Shown piece by piece: positions 55,538-64,000 of a stretch of DNA of 64,000 bases (position 1 is its first letter; each line of letters starts with the position of its first letter). A program made the translations under genes and the position numbers. Below the pieces are notes generated by a model. That model saw nothing but the letters and a program-made list of their open reading frames with translations. It did not search any database and was not told the DNA's origin. The stretch comes from Mycobacterium sp. D16Q14. GTDB taxonomy: Bacteria; Actinomycetota; Actinomycetes; Mycobacteriales; Mycobacteriaceae. The stretch is from the NCBI GenBank assembly GCA_002013415.1, contig MAEX01000011.1, positions 62,001-126,000 on the forward strand, given 5' to 3'.

Positions 55538-55565
55538 TGATGAGCCTCTCGGGCGAAGATCGTGT

Positions 55566-57128
55566 TCATCGTGGCAGCCTCCGAGCATCAAGCGCGCCGA
55601 ACAGCCCGTCTGCACGGTTCCAGCCGTCCGCCAACCGGATCGCCGCATCGTGCCGTCCGCCGGCCAGCGCGTCGGCAATCTCACGGGTGGCGTGTGCGTG
55701 CAGATGAGCGCGATAACGCGCGTAATCGGCGGCCGAATCCTTACTGACCATGAACGGCCAGTCGCTGGACACCGTCAGCAGTGCCTCGCGCAGGATCTGA
55801 TCGGCCACCCGATTCCGGGTATGGGGCGCCGGTTGTTCATCCAGGGCCTTGTCCACCGCGGTGAGTGCGGTGTCGACCACCTCGTTGTTCAGCTGTACGA
55901 GGTCGGCCACCTTCTCGCCGTTCCACACATGCCAGTCCTTACCGGAACCCCATGAGCTGGCAGGTAAGTCGAAGGGCTTGCCCACGTAGCCCTGTTCACG
56001 GGCCTGTTCCAGGGTGCCCACATGGATACCGGCCTCGGGCAGGGCGCGCAGCACACGCTCGAGCCACATCGGCCCCTCGTACCACCAATGGCCGAACAGT
56101 TCGGTGTCGAAGGCGGCGATGACATGCGCGGGCCGCCCGATGCGGTCGGACTCGGCGATGAGGCGCTGGCGCACGGTATCCACGAAGTCGCGGACGTGGA
56201 CGTCGATCGCGGCATCGGCACGCTCAGGGTCGTACGGCGCCTTGGCTTCCGGAGCCACGTTGCGCCCGGTGACCCGGGCGGGTTTGAGGCCGGTGTCGTG
56301 GTCATAGGTGTGGAAGTCGCGGTATGCGGCATGACCGGGATATCCGGACTTGGGTGACCACACGCGATAACTCACCGTCAGATCGCGGCCGAACGCGACC
56401 ACATTGGAGTCGCCCACGGGGCGGCCCAGTGAGGTATCACCCTGAAGGGACGGACCATCCACCATGAAGTGGTTGACCCCGGCGGCCGCGTAGCCCTCCT
56501 CCATGCCCGGGGCGTAGGCGCATTCGGGCGCCCAGATGCCGGAGGGTGCATGGCCGAAACGCTGTGCGGCATCGGCCAGCCCCTCGCGCAGCGCGAATTC
56601 GCGCAGCCGGGGGTGCAGCAGCGGCTGGAACGGGTGTGCGAGCGGGCCGCCCAGCAGTTCAATGGCTTTCGCGTCGATGAGGCCGCGCAGCGGGCCGCTG
56701 CCGCCGTGGCGCCAGTACCGGTCGAATTCGTCGAGGGCGTCTGTGGCACTGCGGTATTCGCGAACGCCAAAGGCCCGCAACATCTCCGGGCTCGAAGCAG
56801 TGCCGGGCTCTGCGTCGGTGCTCGTGATGGTGGCCGCCTCAAAGGCGCGTAACTGCCAGTTGGCCAGCCAGCTGTGCAGCCCGGTCAGGCAGTGTGGGTC
56901 GTCGAGCTGCGCGGCTACCACCGGGGTGATGCCGAGGGTGATCAGGCTCTCCCGGCCCTCGGCCGCCAGTGTCCGCAGCACCTTGAACAACGGCAGATAC
57001 GAAGCCGACCAGGATTGGTATAGCCATTCCTCGCCGACCGGCCAGCGACCGTGATTGGCAAGCCACGGCAGGTGCGTGTGCAGCACCATGGTGAACAGGC
57101 CTGGAATAGGCTTCTTCGACTCCGTCAC
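55566..57128 (-). CDS. GH57 family glycan-branching-type enzyme (Rv3031-like)
   Basis: This 520-residue protein has the GH57 start VLHTHLPWLANHGRWPVGEEWLYQSW, an internal GIWAPECAYAPGMEEGYAAAGVNHFMVDG and the catalytic region FDTELFGHWWYEGPMWLERVL. GH57 enzymes cleave or branch alpha-glucans. Together with the GT4 enzyme it should shape the polymethylated glucan. GTG 57128 is four bases after the methyltransferase stop, so the three genes run as one operon. Confidence 0.92.
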   Translation of the reverse strand: MTESKKPIPGLFTMVLHTHLPWLANHGRWPVGEEWLYQSWSASYLPLFKVLRTLAAEGRESLITLGITPVVAAQLDDPHCLTGLHSWLANWQLRAFEAATITSTDAEPGTASSPEMLRAFGVREYRSATDALDEFDRYWRHGGSGPLRGLIDAKAIELLGGPLAHPFQPLLHPRLREFALREGLADAAQRFGHAPSGIWAPECAYAPGMEEGYAAAGVNHFMVDGPSLQGDTSLGRPVGDSNVVAFGRDLTVSYRVWSPKSGYPGHAAYRDFHTYDHDTGLKPARVTGRNVAPEAKAPYDPERADAAIDVHVRDFVDTVRQRLIAESDRIGRPAHVIAAFDTELFGHWWYEGPMWLERVLRALPEAGIHVGTLEQAREQGYVGKPFDLPASSWGSGKDWHVWNGEKVADLVQLNNEVVDTALTAVDKALDEQPAPHTRNRVADQILREALLTVSSDWPFMVSKDSAADYARYRAHLHAHATREIADALAGGRHDAAIRLADGWNRADGLFGALDARRLPR

Positions 57129-57132
57129 GCGA

Positions 57133-57921
57133 TCACCGGTCTATCACCGCTATTGAAACCAGATCCAGACTCTGGTCAATGTCGCGTTCCGCCGCATCGA
57201 TAATCTCGAAATCCTCGGTGGTCAAACCTGTGATGTCCGCGAGCAGATCCTGCGGCCACGGCGCGCCGGCGACCGCGCGCTCGATCTGCGCGTTGATGAT
57301 CGAACCGCCGTACTTGGCGTCGAGCTCGCTAAGTCGTGGTCCGTGAAACACGCCATTCATCGACTGCACCGAAAAGCCGTTGTCTACAAGGAGTTCGGTG
57401 AGCTCGGCGGCATTCAGCTCGCGGGTGTGGAACGGATTCAGCGGGGTATCGCGCCCGGGGGAGAAGGTGATGCGATTCGGGGTGCTGATCAGCAGCGAGC
57501 CACCGGGGCTGAGCACACGCGCGCACTCACGGATGAACTGGCCCTGATCCCACAGGTGCTCGATGACCTGGAAGTTCACCACCACATCCACGGCGCCGCC
57601 GGCCAGCGGCAGGTCTGCCAGGTTTCCGGCGCGCATATCCACGCGGGGATAACGAGCCTTCACATGCGCGATCGCGGACTCGTCGTAGTCCAGACCGATG
57701 ACGTGCCCGGCCACTCCGGCCAGCATGTTGGCGCCGTAGCCCTCACCGCTGCCGGCCTCCAACACCCTGCGGCCCGCACAGAGGTTACTGAGCCGCTCGT
57801 ACACCACTTCGTGGCGGCGGAACCAGTAGTTCTCCTCGGCGATCCCGGGCACGGTCCGCTCCCCGGTCAGCGCCAGGGCGTCCGGGTCATCGGTGGGCGG
57901 GTCGGTCAGGTGCGAGTTCAT
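57133..57921 (-). CDS. Class I SAM-dependent methyltransferase (Rv3030-like)
   Basis: This 262-residue methyltransferase has RRVLEAGSGEGYGANMLAGVAGHVIGLDYDESAIAHVKARYP and VVNFQVIEHLWDQGQFIRECARVLSPGGSLLISTPN. By position with the GT4 and GH57 genes it probably methylates glucose units of MGLP, as proposed for Rv3030. It is divergent from etfB with a 238-base gap. Confidence 0.92.
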   Translation of the reverse strand: MNSHLTDPPTDDPDALALTGERTVPGIAEENYWFRRHEVVYERLSNLCAGRRVLEAGSGEGYGANMLAGVAGHVIGLDYDESAIAHVKARYPRVDMRAGNLADLPLAGGAVDVVVNFQVIEHLWDQGQFIRECARVLSPGGSLLISTPNRITFSPGRDTPLNPFHTRELNAAELTELLVDNGFSVQSMNGVFHGPRLSELDAKYGGSIINAQIERAVAGAPWPQDLLADITGLTTEDFEIIDAAERDIDQSLDLVSIAVIDR

Positions 57922-58013
57922 CGTTTGGCAGGCTATCGGGTGAACACCGTGTCTTAATACTGGTGGCCCAGATCACAGGCCGGAAACCAGGAGTGAACCG
58001 GTTATGGTGTACG

Positions 58014-58074
58014 GGCGAACTCCGTATATTACCCGTGAGTAACTTTGTTCGCCGGATTAGTCACGAAACGTGAC
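58014..58074. promoter_or_regulatory. Nested dyads upstream of etfB
   Basis: A perfect 15-bp palindrome GTCACGAAACGTGAC lies at 58060-58074, about 85 bases before the etfB start. A 7-bp inverted repeat GGCGAAC (58014-58020) with GTTCGCC (58047-58053) encloses a TTAC/GTAA dyad at 58029-58042. They may be operator sites, but no cognate regulator is recognised. The remaining spacing carries a usual Shine-Dalgarno element for etfB. Confidence 0.4.
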
Positions 58075-58159
58075 AGTGCGACCGGCGTAGTACGGGCGCG
58101 CACGGAACTACCACGTAGATAGCTAGCAGACAGCGAAGAGGAAGGATGATCGGAGACTT

Positions 58160-58951
58160 ATGACGAATATCGCGGTCCTGATCAAGCAGGTCCCAGACAC
58201 CTGGTCAGAGCGCAAGCTCACCGACGGTGACTTCACGCTCGACCGGGAAGCCGCCGACGCGGTGCTCGACGAGATCAACGAGCGTGCCGTCGAGGAAGCG
58301 CTGCTCATCAAGGAGCGCGAGGGTGGCGACTCGGTCGTGACCGTCGTCTCGGCGGGTCCGGAAAAGGCCGCCGAGGCCATCCGTAAGGCTCTGTCCATGG
58401 GTGCCGACAAGGCAGTTCACCTGCTCGACCCGAGCCTGCACGGGTCCGATGCCATCCAGACCGGCTGGGCCCTGGCCCGCGCGCTGGGTCAGGTCGAGGG
58501 TGTCGAGCTGGTCATCGCCGGTAACGAGGCCACCGACGGCCGTTCGGGCGCCATCCCCGCGATCATCGCCGAGTACCTGGGTCTTCCGCAGCTGACGCAC
58601 CTGCGCAAGCTGACCGTCGAGGGCGGCGTCGTCAAGGGTGAGCGCGAGACCGATGAGGGCGTCTTCGAGGTCGAGGCGACTCTGCCGGCGATCGTCAGCG
58701 TCACCGAGAAGATCAACGAGCCGCGCTTCCCCTCCTTCAAGGGCATCATGGCCGCCAAGAAGAAGGAAGTCGCCGTACTGACCCTCGCCGAGATCGGGGT
58801 TGAGGCTGACGAGGTGGGTGTCGCGAACGCCGGTTCGACCGTGCTGTCCTCGACCCCCAAGGCCGCCAAGACCGCGGGCGAGAAGATCACCGACGAGGGC
58901 GAGGGTGGCTCCAAGGTCGCCGAGTTCCTGGTTGCGCAAAAGATCATCTAA
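58160..58951 (+). CDS. fixA: Electron transfer flavoprotein beta subunit
   Basis: This 263-residue EtfB/FixA protein has MTNIAVLIKQVPDTWSERKL, VEEALLIKEREGGDSVVTVVSAGP, and the signature LVIAGNEATDGRSGAIPAIIAEYLGLPQLTHL. With the alpha subunit it passes electrons from acyl-CoA dehydrogenases to the quinone pool. It matches Rv3029c and precedes fixB by 34 bases. It belongs to the same conserved block as the MGLP genes. Confidence 0.97.
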   Translation: MTNIAVLIKQVPDTWSERKLTDGDFTLDREAADAVLDEINERAVEEALLIKEREGGDSVVTVVSAGPEKAAEAIRKALSMGADKAVHLLDPSLHGSDAIQTGWALARALGQVEGVELVIAGNEATDGRSGAIPAIIAEYLGLPQLTHLRKLTVEGGVVKGERETDEGVFEVEATLPAIVSVTEKINEPRFPSFKGIMAAKKKEVAVLTLAEIGVEADEVGVANAGSTVLSSTPKAAKTAGEKITDEGEGGSKVAEFLVAQKII

Positions 58952-58985
58952 GACCCCCTAAATACAGAAACGAGAAAGCAAAGTT

Positions 58986-59942
58986 ATGGCTGAAGTACTT
59001 GTGCTCGTTGAGCATTCAGAGGGCGCACTGAAGAAGGTGAGTGCCGAGCTCATTACCGCTGCCCGCATCCTGGGCGAGCCCTCGGCCGTGGTTGCCGGTC
59101 CTGCCGGCACCGCCGCCCCGCTGATCGACGGTCTCAAGGAGGCCGGCGCCGCCAAGATCTACGTCGCCGAGTCCGACGTCGTCGACAACTATCTGGTGAC
59201 CCCCAAGGTCGACCTGCTGGCCAGCCTGGCCGAGACCGCCAGCCCCGCCGGCATCCTGATCGCCGCGACCACCGAGGGCAAGGAGGTGGCCGGTCGGCTG
59301 GCCGCACGCCTGGGCTCAGGCCTGCTGACCGATGTGATCGAGGTGCGCGAGGGCGGCAAGGCCCTGCACTCGATCTTCGGTGGCGCGTTCTCCGTCGAGG
59401 CCCAGGCCAACGGCGATGCCCCGGTCATCACCGTGCGTCCGGGTGCCGTCGAGGCCGCACCGGCCGCCGGTGCGGGTGAGCAGGTTGCCGTCGAGGTGCC
59501 CGCACCCGCCGAGAACGCCACCAAGGTCACCTCGCGCCAGCCTGTGGTCGGTGGAGATCGTCCAGAGCTCACCGAGGCCAACATCGTCGTGTCCGGCGGT
59601 CGTGGTGTCGGTAGCGCTGACAAGTTCAGCGTGGTCGAGGAGCTCGCCGATTCGCTGGGTGCCGCTGTCGGTGCCTCGCGTGCCGCGGTCGACTCCGGCT
59701 ACTACCCGGGCCAGTTCCAGGTGGGCCAGACCGGCAAGACCGTGTCGCCGCAGCTGTACGTCGCGCTGGGTATCTCGGGTGCTATCCAGCACCGCGCCGG
59801 GATGCAGACCTCGAAGACCATCGTCGCGGTCAACAAGGACGAGGAAGCCCCGATCTTCGAGATCGCCGACTTCGGTGTGGTGGGCGACCTGTTCAACGTC
59901 GCACCGCAGCTCACCGAGGCCGTGAAGGCTCGCAAGGGCTAA
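58986..59942 (+). CDS. fixB: Electron transfer flavoprotein alpha subunit
   Basis: This 318-residue EtfA/FixB protein has an N-terminal domain [19 protein letters not shown] and C-terminal FAD-binding residues [72 protein letters not shown]. It binds the FAD shared with the beta subunit. It matches Rv3028c; a coding gene for a membrane-anchored protein follows after eight bases. Confidence 0.97.
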   Translation: MAEVLVLVEHSEGALKKVSAELITAARILGEPSAVVAGPAGTAAPLIDGLKEAGAAKIYVAESDVVDNYLVTPKVDLLASLAETASPAGILIAATTEGKEVAGRLAARLGSGLLTDVIEVREGGKALHSIFGGAFSVEAQANGDAPVITVRPGAVEAAPAAGAGEQVAVEVPAPAENATKVTSRQPVVGGDRPELTEANIVVSGGRGVGSADKFSVVEELADSLGAAVGASRAAVDSGYYPGQFQVGQTGKTVSPQLYVALGISGAIQHRAGMQTSKTIVAVNKDEEAPIFEIADFGVVGDLFNVAPQLTEAVKARKG

Positions 59943-59950
59943 ACCACCCC

Positions 59951-60721
59951 ATGCAGCCCTGGAGCCGCCCCGCCGGCGACATCCAACCTCAGGGGGCGGC
60001 TTACGGTACGCCACTGGACTATCCGGAGCCTCGACCACCGCGTCGAGTGCCCTGGATAGTCCTTTCGGCTTTTTTGGGCCTCCTCGTCGTGGGGCTGGTG
60101 GTTGCCGTCGTCGCCGTCGGCTCTCAGCGCAGCATCGTGGGTGTGGCCGTCATGGCCCCGGGAGAGTCCCCGATGACCCGGATGTCGGCGCCTCCCGCGC
60201 CGACGTCGGGGGTGATCCCTCCTCCCAACGGGTCCATAGGGCCACTCGGCGGCGCGACGTACGGGCCGGGCGAGAAACTCCAGCCCATCTCGATGCCCAC
60301 CTACGTGCCGTTCAATTTCAACCTGCCCGCGGGGTGGGGGTGCATGCACACCGAGAACAAACCACTGGATAAGCGCGTCACCTGTATGGACGAGGCCAAC
60401 AAGGGCGGAGCGGCCGGCTGGATCGGGTCGAATCGGTGTGCGGACGGGTGCGGGAAGTCCACGCAGGACAAGGTGCGCGCGAAACTGCCGGTCGATGTGC
60501 AGTCCTGGAAGCCGATCGACGATGCCACGTCGTACGCGCGGATGACGGGCACCCTCGGAAACGGTATGCGTGTGGTCCGCATCGCGATGACATGTGCCTT
60601 CGCTTCGACCTCCGGCGGATCGCGCGACACCCTGGCGGTGGCCATGCTCACCGGGCCGCCCGAGACCGAGGACACCCTGCAGAAGATCGCGAACGAACTA
60701 CGGTCGCGAATTCCGGCTTAG
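59951..60721 (+). CDS. Single-pass membrane protein of unknown function
   Basis: This 256-residue protein has a cytoplasmic Pro-rich head (PRPPRRVP), one membrane helix (about 33-55, IVLSAFLGLLVVGLVVAVVAV) and an extracytoplasmic domain. That domain carries several Cys (GWGCMHTE, RVTCMDEANKGG, NRCADGCGKS) that probably form disulfides. I do not recognise the domain. It is eight bases after fixB, so may be transcribed with etfBA. The stop overlaps the convergent LuxR gene stop (60718-60721). Confidence 0.7.
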   Translation: MQPWSRPAGDIQPQGAAYGTPLDYPEPRPPRRVPWIVLSAFLGLLVVGLVVAVVAVGSQRSIVGVAVMAPGESPMTRMSAPPAPTSGVIPPPNGSIGPLGGATYGPGEKLQPISMPTYVPFNFNLPAGWGCMHTENKPLDKRVTCMDEANKGGAAGWIGSNRCADGCGKSTQDKVRAKLPVDVQSWKPIDDATSYARMTGTLGNGMRVVRIAMTCAFASTSGGSRDTLAVAMLTGPPETEDTLQKIANELRSRIPA

Positions 60722-63558
60722 AGTCCGTTGCGCAGCTGCCTGCGTGAGGTGATGCCGCGCTTGGCGAAGACCTTCCGCAGATGCCACTCCACGGTGTGCG
60801 AGCTGATGAAGAGCTGAGCGGCGATCTCCTGATTGGTCAGACCCTGCCCGGCCATCCGGGCGATCTGTGCCTCCTGAGCCGTCAGTGTTTGGGCTGAGGC
60901 GGAAGATGAACTGGCGGAACGCTTCCGCACTTTCGCGCCCGTCGCGAGAAGCTCGCGCTGCGCCCTCCCGGCGAAAGCCTCGGCGCTCATACCCACGAAA
61001 CTCTCGTGCGCCACGGTGAGAGCCGTGCGGGCATCGGCTCGCCGGTGGCAGCGGCGTAGCCATTCTCCGTAGATGAGGTGTGCCCGGGCCAGGTGGACGG
61101 AAATCCTTGTGCTGGATAGCCGTTCGATGGCCTCGCGGTAGCAGGCCTCCGCGTCATCGTCGACGGCGAGCAGCGCCCGGGAACGCGCCACCATGCCCAC
61201 GGCCCAATCGCTATCGCCGACCAGCGCCCGCTCTTCCAGTTGGCCGAGCGCCTTGGCGGCGGTGTCCTGTTTGCCGCAGCGTGCTGCCGCCTCGATCAGT
61301 TCGGTGAGGCACCAGCAGTACAACCCGAGATCCTCGTGCTCGCAGGCCCTTCGCGTCGCGTGAAACGCGAGCTCGTAGCGACCGAGGCCGTTGTTGAGGA
61401 CGCCTGCCGCATAACCCATTGCGCCGAGTAGCCTGCCCTCGCCCCTGGCCGCGCCGTCGCGCATGGCGGCATCGATCAGTGGTATCGCCTCGGGTTCCGT
61501 ACCCCGCCAGGCCGCCAAGATCAACGAGTGATACCTGATCGGTGCGTGGCCTGTCGCCGCGGAGATGGCGTCGGCCTCCTGGACAAGCTCTGCGGCCGCA
61601 TCGAGCTCGCCGGCGTTCACGTGCACTCCGGCGCGGTAGATCAGTGCCGACGGGAGAACCGACAACGCACCGACATCACGGGCGATTTGTACCGCACGGG
61701 TTGCTAAGTGATGACACATCTGGTCGTCCCACACCTCATGTGTGGCCGATTCGAGGGCAATGGGGAACGCCTGCCACATCCAGCTCGTATTGCCCGGACG
61801 GTCGGCCTCACGGCTGATCAGAGAGAGGGCATCCCGCAGCGTCTGGGCGCTTGCCGCCGCGCCATGGGTGATCCGCATCGCCAGGCCATCGAGCAGAAGA
61901 TCGGTCGGCCGTAGGGGCTGCGACCCGGCCGGCGCCAGCCGCGCGGGTTCAGCCACCTCCACCGCGCCACCGCGCGGACAGAGCCGGCCGCCATACATGG
62001 CCGCCCCTACCGCATCCAAGTAGGTCTCCCGAGCCAGGTCGTCGTCCAGATTCTCCAAGTCCTTGGCGGCATCCAGCAGGCCGATCGCGGCGCTGGACAC
62101 CGCCGTGGAGCCATCCGTGCCCACCCGGCTTTCCGCGAAGGCGATCTTCGCGCGTAGGCGGGCTGCTCGTGCCCGCGCCAGCGGATCCAGCGGGGCCATG
62201 TCTGCGATGGCGAGCAGCTCGCGGGCGGCGTCGTAGGCCGCCGCATCGTGTTTTGACTGGGCCGCGGCCAGCGCCCGTAACCCGCGTTGTGCCGGATCCG
62301 AGGTGAGTTCGGTGGCCCGCTGCAAAAAGGCCGCAGCCGCCAGGATGCCGCCCCTGGCCTGTGCGCGGTCGGCCGACTGCTCAAGTTCGGCGGCGATTGC
62401 CTCATTGGTGCCCGCCGCGGCGTGCGCGCGGTGCCATGCTCGCCGATCCGGATCGGTTACCGGATCTGTGGCCTCCGCCAGCGCGCCATGAATTCTTCTG
62501 CGTTCCAACGATTCTGCGCTTCTGTAGATGGCGGACCGCACCAATGGATGGCGAAAGCGGACCCGGGTGCCCAACTCGATCAGATCGGCGCCCTCGGCGG
62601 GTGCGAGCGCATCCATCGAGATTCCGAGCTGTTCGGACGCCCGAGCCAGTAACGCCGCATCGCCCAGCGGATCGGTCGCCGCGGTGAGGAGCAACGTCTG
62701 CGTCTCGGCGGGCAGCCGCCGGACCCGCCGCAGGAACGCTTGCTCGATATGTCCGGTCAGGCGACCGCCGTCGGGCCACCCGAATCCGCCCGCGAGTTCC
62801 TCGGTGGTCAGATCCCGCGGGAGTTCCAACAGGGCCAGCGGATTGCCGTGCGTCTCGGCGACGATGCGGTCACGAACCCGATCATCGAGGAGTCCCGGAA
62901 TCGCGGAGTCCAGCAGCGCGCCGGCGTCGGCCGCCCGCAGGCCGCTCACCGTAAGCTCTGGCAGTCCGGTGAGCTCGTCGTCGGAACCACCGCGCACCGC
63001 GAAGAGCGCGGCGACCGGTTCACTGGCCAAACGCCGGGTGGCAAAGGCCAGTGTTTGCAACGAGACTCGGTCGAGCCACTGGGCGTCATCGACCACACAC
63101 AGCACGGGCTGATGTTCGGCTGCCGCGGCCAGCAGACTCAATACGGCAAGTCCGATCAGAAACCGGTCGGGCGCAGGTCCGCTGCGTATCCCGAAGGCGA
63201 TGTCGAGCGCCTCGCGTTGTGGACTGGGCAACGCCTCGAGGTGGCTCGACAGCGGCCCACAGAAATGTTGTAAACCGGCGAATGCGAGTTCCATCTCGGA
63301 TTCGACGCCTGCGGTACGCACGACGCGAAATCCTTGCGCTTCTTCGATTGCGTGCGCGAGGAGCGCGGTCTTGCCTATTCCGGCTTCACCCCGTAGGACG
63401 AGTATCTGACTGGGGCCCGACCGTGCGGCCGCGATGAGCCGCCCGAGTGACGCGCACTCGGGCGCTCGACCACGCAAACGCGATCCCGGGTGACTGTTGA
63501 CCAAGTGCTCCGCCGAATTCGATGAATAGGGTGGCAGTTTACCGAGCTGCCGATTCAT
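60718..63558 (-). CDS. Large LuxR-type ATPase regulator (LAL/MalT-like)
   Basis: This 946-residue regulator has an N-terminal ATPase domain with ILVLRGEAGIGKTALLAHAIEEA (Walker A) and PVLCVVDDAQWLDRVS (Walker B region), long TPR-like helical repeats in the middle (about 350-850), and a C-terminal LuxR helix-turn-helix LTAQEAQIARMAGQGLTNQEIAAQLFISSHTVEWHLRKVFAKRGITSRRQL. It likely responds to a small ligand or protein. It is divergent from the NmrA-like reductase gene, a possible target. Confidence 0.93.
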   Translation of the reverse strand: MNRQLGKLPPYSSNSAEHLVNSHPGSRLRGRAPECASLGRLIAAARSGPSQILVLRGEAGIGKTALLAHAIEEAQGFRVVRTAGVESEMELAFAGLQHFCGPLSSHLEALPSPQREALDIAFGIRSGPAPDRFLIGLAVLSLLAAAAEHQPVLCVVDDAQWLDRVSLQTLAFATRRLASEPVAALFAVRGGSDDELTGLPELTVSGLRAADAGALLDSAIPGLLDDRVRDRIVAETHGNPLALLELPRDLTTEELAGGFGWPDGGRLTGHIEQAFLRRVRRLPAETQTLLLTAATDPLGDAALLARASEQLGISMDALAPAEGADLIELGTRVRFRHPLVRSAIYRSAESLERRRIHGALAEATDPVTDPDRRAWHRAHAAAGTNEAIAAELEQSADRAQARGGILAAAAFLQRATELTSDPAQRGLRALAAAQSKHDAAAYDAARELLAIADMAPLDPLARARAARLRAKIAFAESRVGTDGSTAVSSAAIGLLDAAKDLENLDDDLARETYLDAVGAAMYGGRLCPRGGAVEVAEPARLAPAGSQPLRPTDLLLDGLAMRITHGAAASAQTLRDALSLISREADRPGNTSWMWQAFPIALESATHEVWDDQMCHHLATRAVQIARDVGALSVLPSALIYRAGVHVNAGELDAAAELVQEADAISAATGHAPIRYHSLILAAWRGTEPEAIPLIDAAMRDGAARGEGRLLGAMGYAAGVLNNGLGRYELAFHATRRACEHEDLGLYCWCLTELIEAAARCGKQDTAAKALGQLEERALVGDSDWAVGMVARSRALLAVDDDAEACYREAIERLSSTRISVHLARAHLIYGEWLRRCHRRADARTALTVAHESFVGMSAEAFAGRAQRELLATGAKVRKRSASSSSASAQTLTAQEAQIARMAGQGLTNQEIAAQLFISSHTVEWHLRKVFAKRGITSRRQLRNGL

Positions 63559-63641
63559 CTCAACGACTACGTGCTTTCCAGGGTTCGAATCCCGCGCCGA
63601 GCTGCGAACATTGCACGGGAGACGAGAAAGGTAATCGCAGA

Positions 63642-64000
63642 ATGAAAATCACAGTTGTTGGTGCCACCGGCCAAATCGGTTCCCGGGTGGTTTCTTTGCT
63701 CACCGCCGACGGCCATGACGTGGTCGCGGCATCGTTGTCCTCTGGCGCGAATGTGTTGACCGGCGAGGGGTTGGTGAACGCGCTCACCGGATCGAATGTG
63801 GTTATCGACGTTGTCAATTCTCCCTCGTTCGAGGACGGGGCGGTCATGGATTTCTTCACCGCCTCGGCGCGCAATCTCGTTGACGCGGCGAACCAGACGG
63901 GCGTCGGTCACTACGTCGCGCTCTCCATCGTCGGCGCGGATGGTCTGCCGGACAGCGGATATATGAGGGCGAAAGTGGCGCAGGAGAACATCATTACCGA
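63642..64000 (+). CDS. NmrA-like NAD(P)-binding reductase (cut by window end)
   Basis: This partial protein starts MKITVVGATGQIGSRVVSLLTADGHDVVAAS, a Rossmann dinucleotide site of the NmrA/SDR type, and continues LVDAANQTGVGHYVALSIVGADGLPDSGYMRAKVAQENII. Only about 120 residues are visible; intact relatives have 250-300. It is divergent from the LuxR-type regulator with an 84-base gap. Confidence 0.85.
   Translation, partial: MKITVVGATGQIGSRVVSLLTADGHDVVAASLSSGANVLTGEGLVNALTGSNVVIDVVNSPSFEDGAVMDFFTASARNLVDAANQTGVGHYVALSIVGADGLPDSGYMRAKVAQENIIT

Noticed and set aside
63581..63593. GGGTTCGAATCCC resembling a tRNA T-arm
   Set aside because: Only three stem pairs, no D-arm, anticodon arm or acceptor stem fits around it, and it lies in the short gap between two divergent genes.

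Overview
The window looks like a chromosomal segment of a rapidly growing mycobacterium. An abscessus/chelonae-type (Mycobacteroides) genome is my best guess, not a proof. The evidence is high but not extreme G+C, many GTG starts, mycolic-acid-type methyltransferases, F420 (Ddn-type) and mycothiol-linked (MDMPI) enzyme families, an MspA-like porin, and a gene order from nrdF2 to etfA that follows M. tuberculosis Rv3048c to Rv3028c with species-specific insertions.

Region 1 (1-5.7 kb) is accessory. It holds a decayed tyrosine-integrase remnant with short TGGCACG repeats, a cold-shock gene, an orphan SUKH-type immunity gene, and a 1073-residue polymorphic toxin coupled by an ATGA overlap to an Imm35-type immunity gene. 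The toxin has about seven membrane segments, a Gln/Pro-rich linker and a papain-like C-terminal tip.

Region 2 (5.7-16.2 kb) is a compact stress and lipid module. A tspO-like gene converges on a leftward operon: fatty-acid/mycolate methyltransferase, SOUL haem-binding protein, TIGR01777 epimerase and photolyase. A rightward operon of six genes (FAD oxidoreductase, DUF1365, ufaA1-type methyltransferase, DUF1295, sigK, rskA) has ATGA or GTGA overlaps at every junction. The space between the two operons carries two back-to-back copies of CCATCC-N15-CCGAATA, the motif known for SigK, so both operons are probably SigK targets. The content resembles the singlet-oxygen/photo-oxidative regulons of other bacteria.

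Region 3 (16.2-31 kb) is mixed metabolic: an orphan LysR ligand-binding protein with DUF5997, a mycothiol-dependent enzyme, a geranylgeranyl-reductase-like flavoprotein, an SDR, class Ib ribonucleotide reductase nrdF2 with an NrdR-like box, a DszA-like monooxygenase, adhC, a BacA-like ABC importer, an RhtA-like pseudogene, and fecB with small F420/SRPBCC/YCII genes.

Region 4 (31-43.8 kb) holds ctaD, serB2, a MocR-type regulator divergent from its probable target yczE, an EspR-like regulator, and the conserved Rv3041c-Rv3034c run.

Region 5 (43.8-54.2 kb) interrupts that synteny. It has an ArsR/SRPBCC pair with a clear operator, two tandem metal-dependent hydrolase paralogues, a LysR regulator, a lower-G+C secreted-protein trio headed by a divergent MspA-like protein, and a carboxylic acid reductase.

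Region 6 (54.2-64 kb) resumes the conserved order with polymethylated-glucan (MGLP) genes (glycosyltransferase, GH57, methyltransferase), then etfB-etfA, a membrane-anchored protein, a large LuxR-type ATPase regulator, and an NmrA-like reductase cut by the window end.
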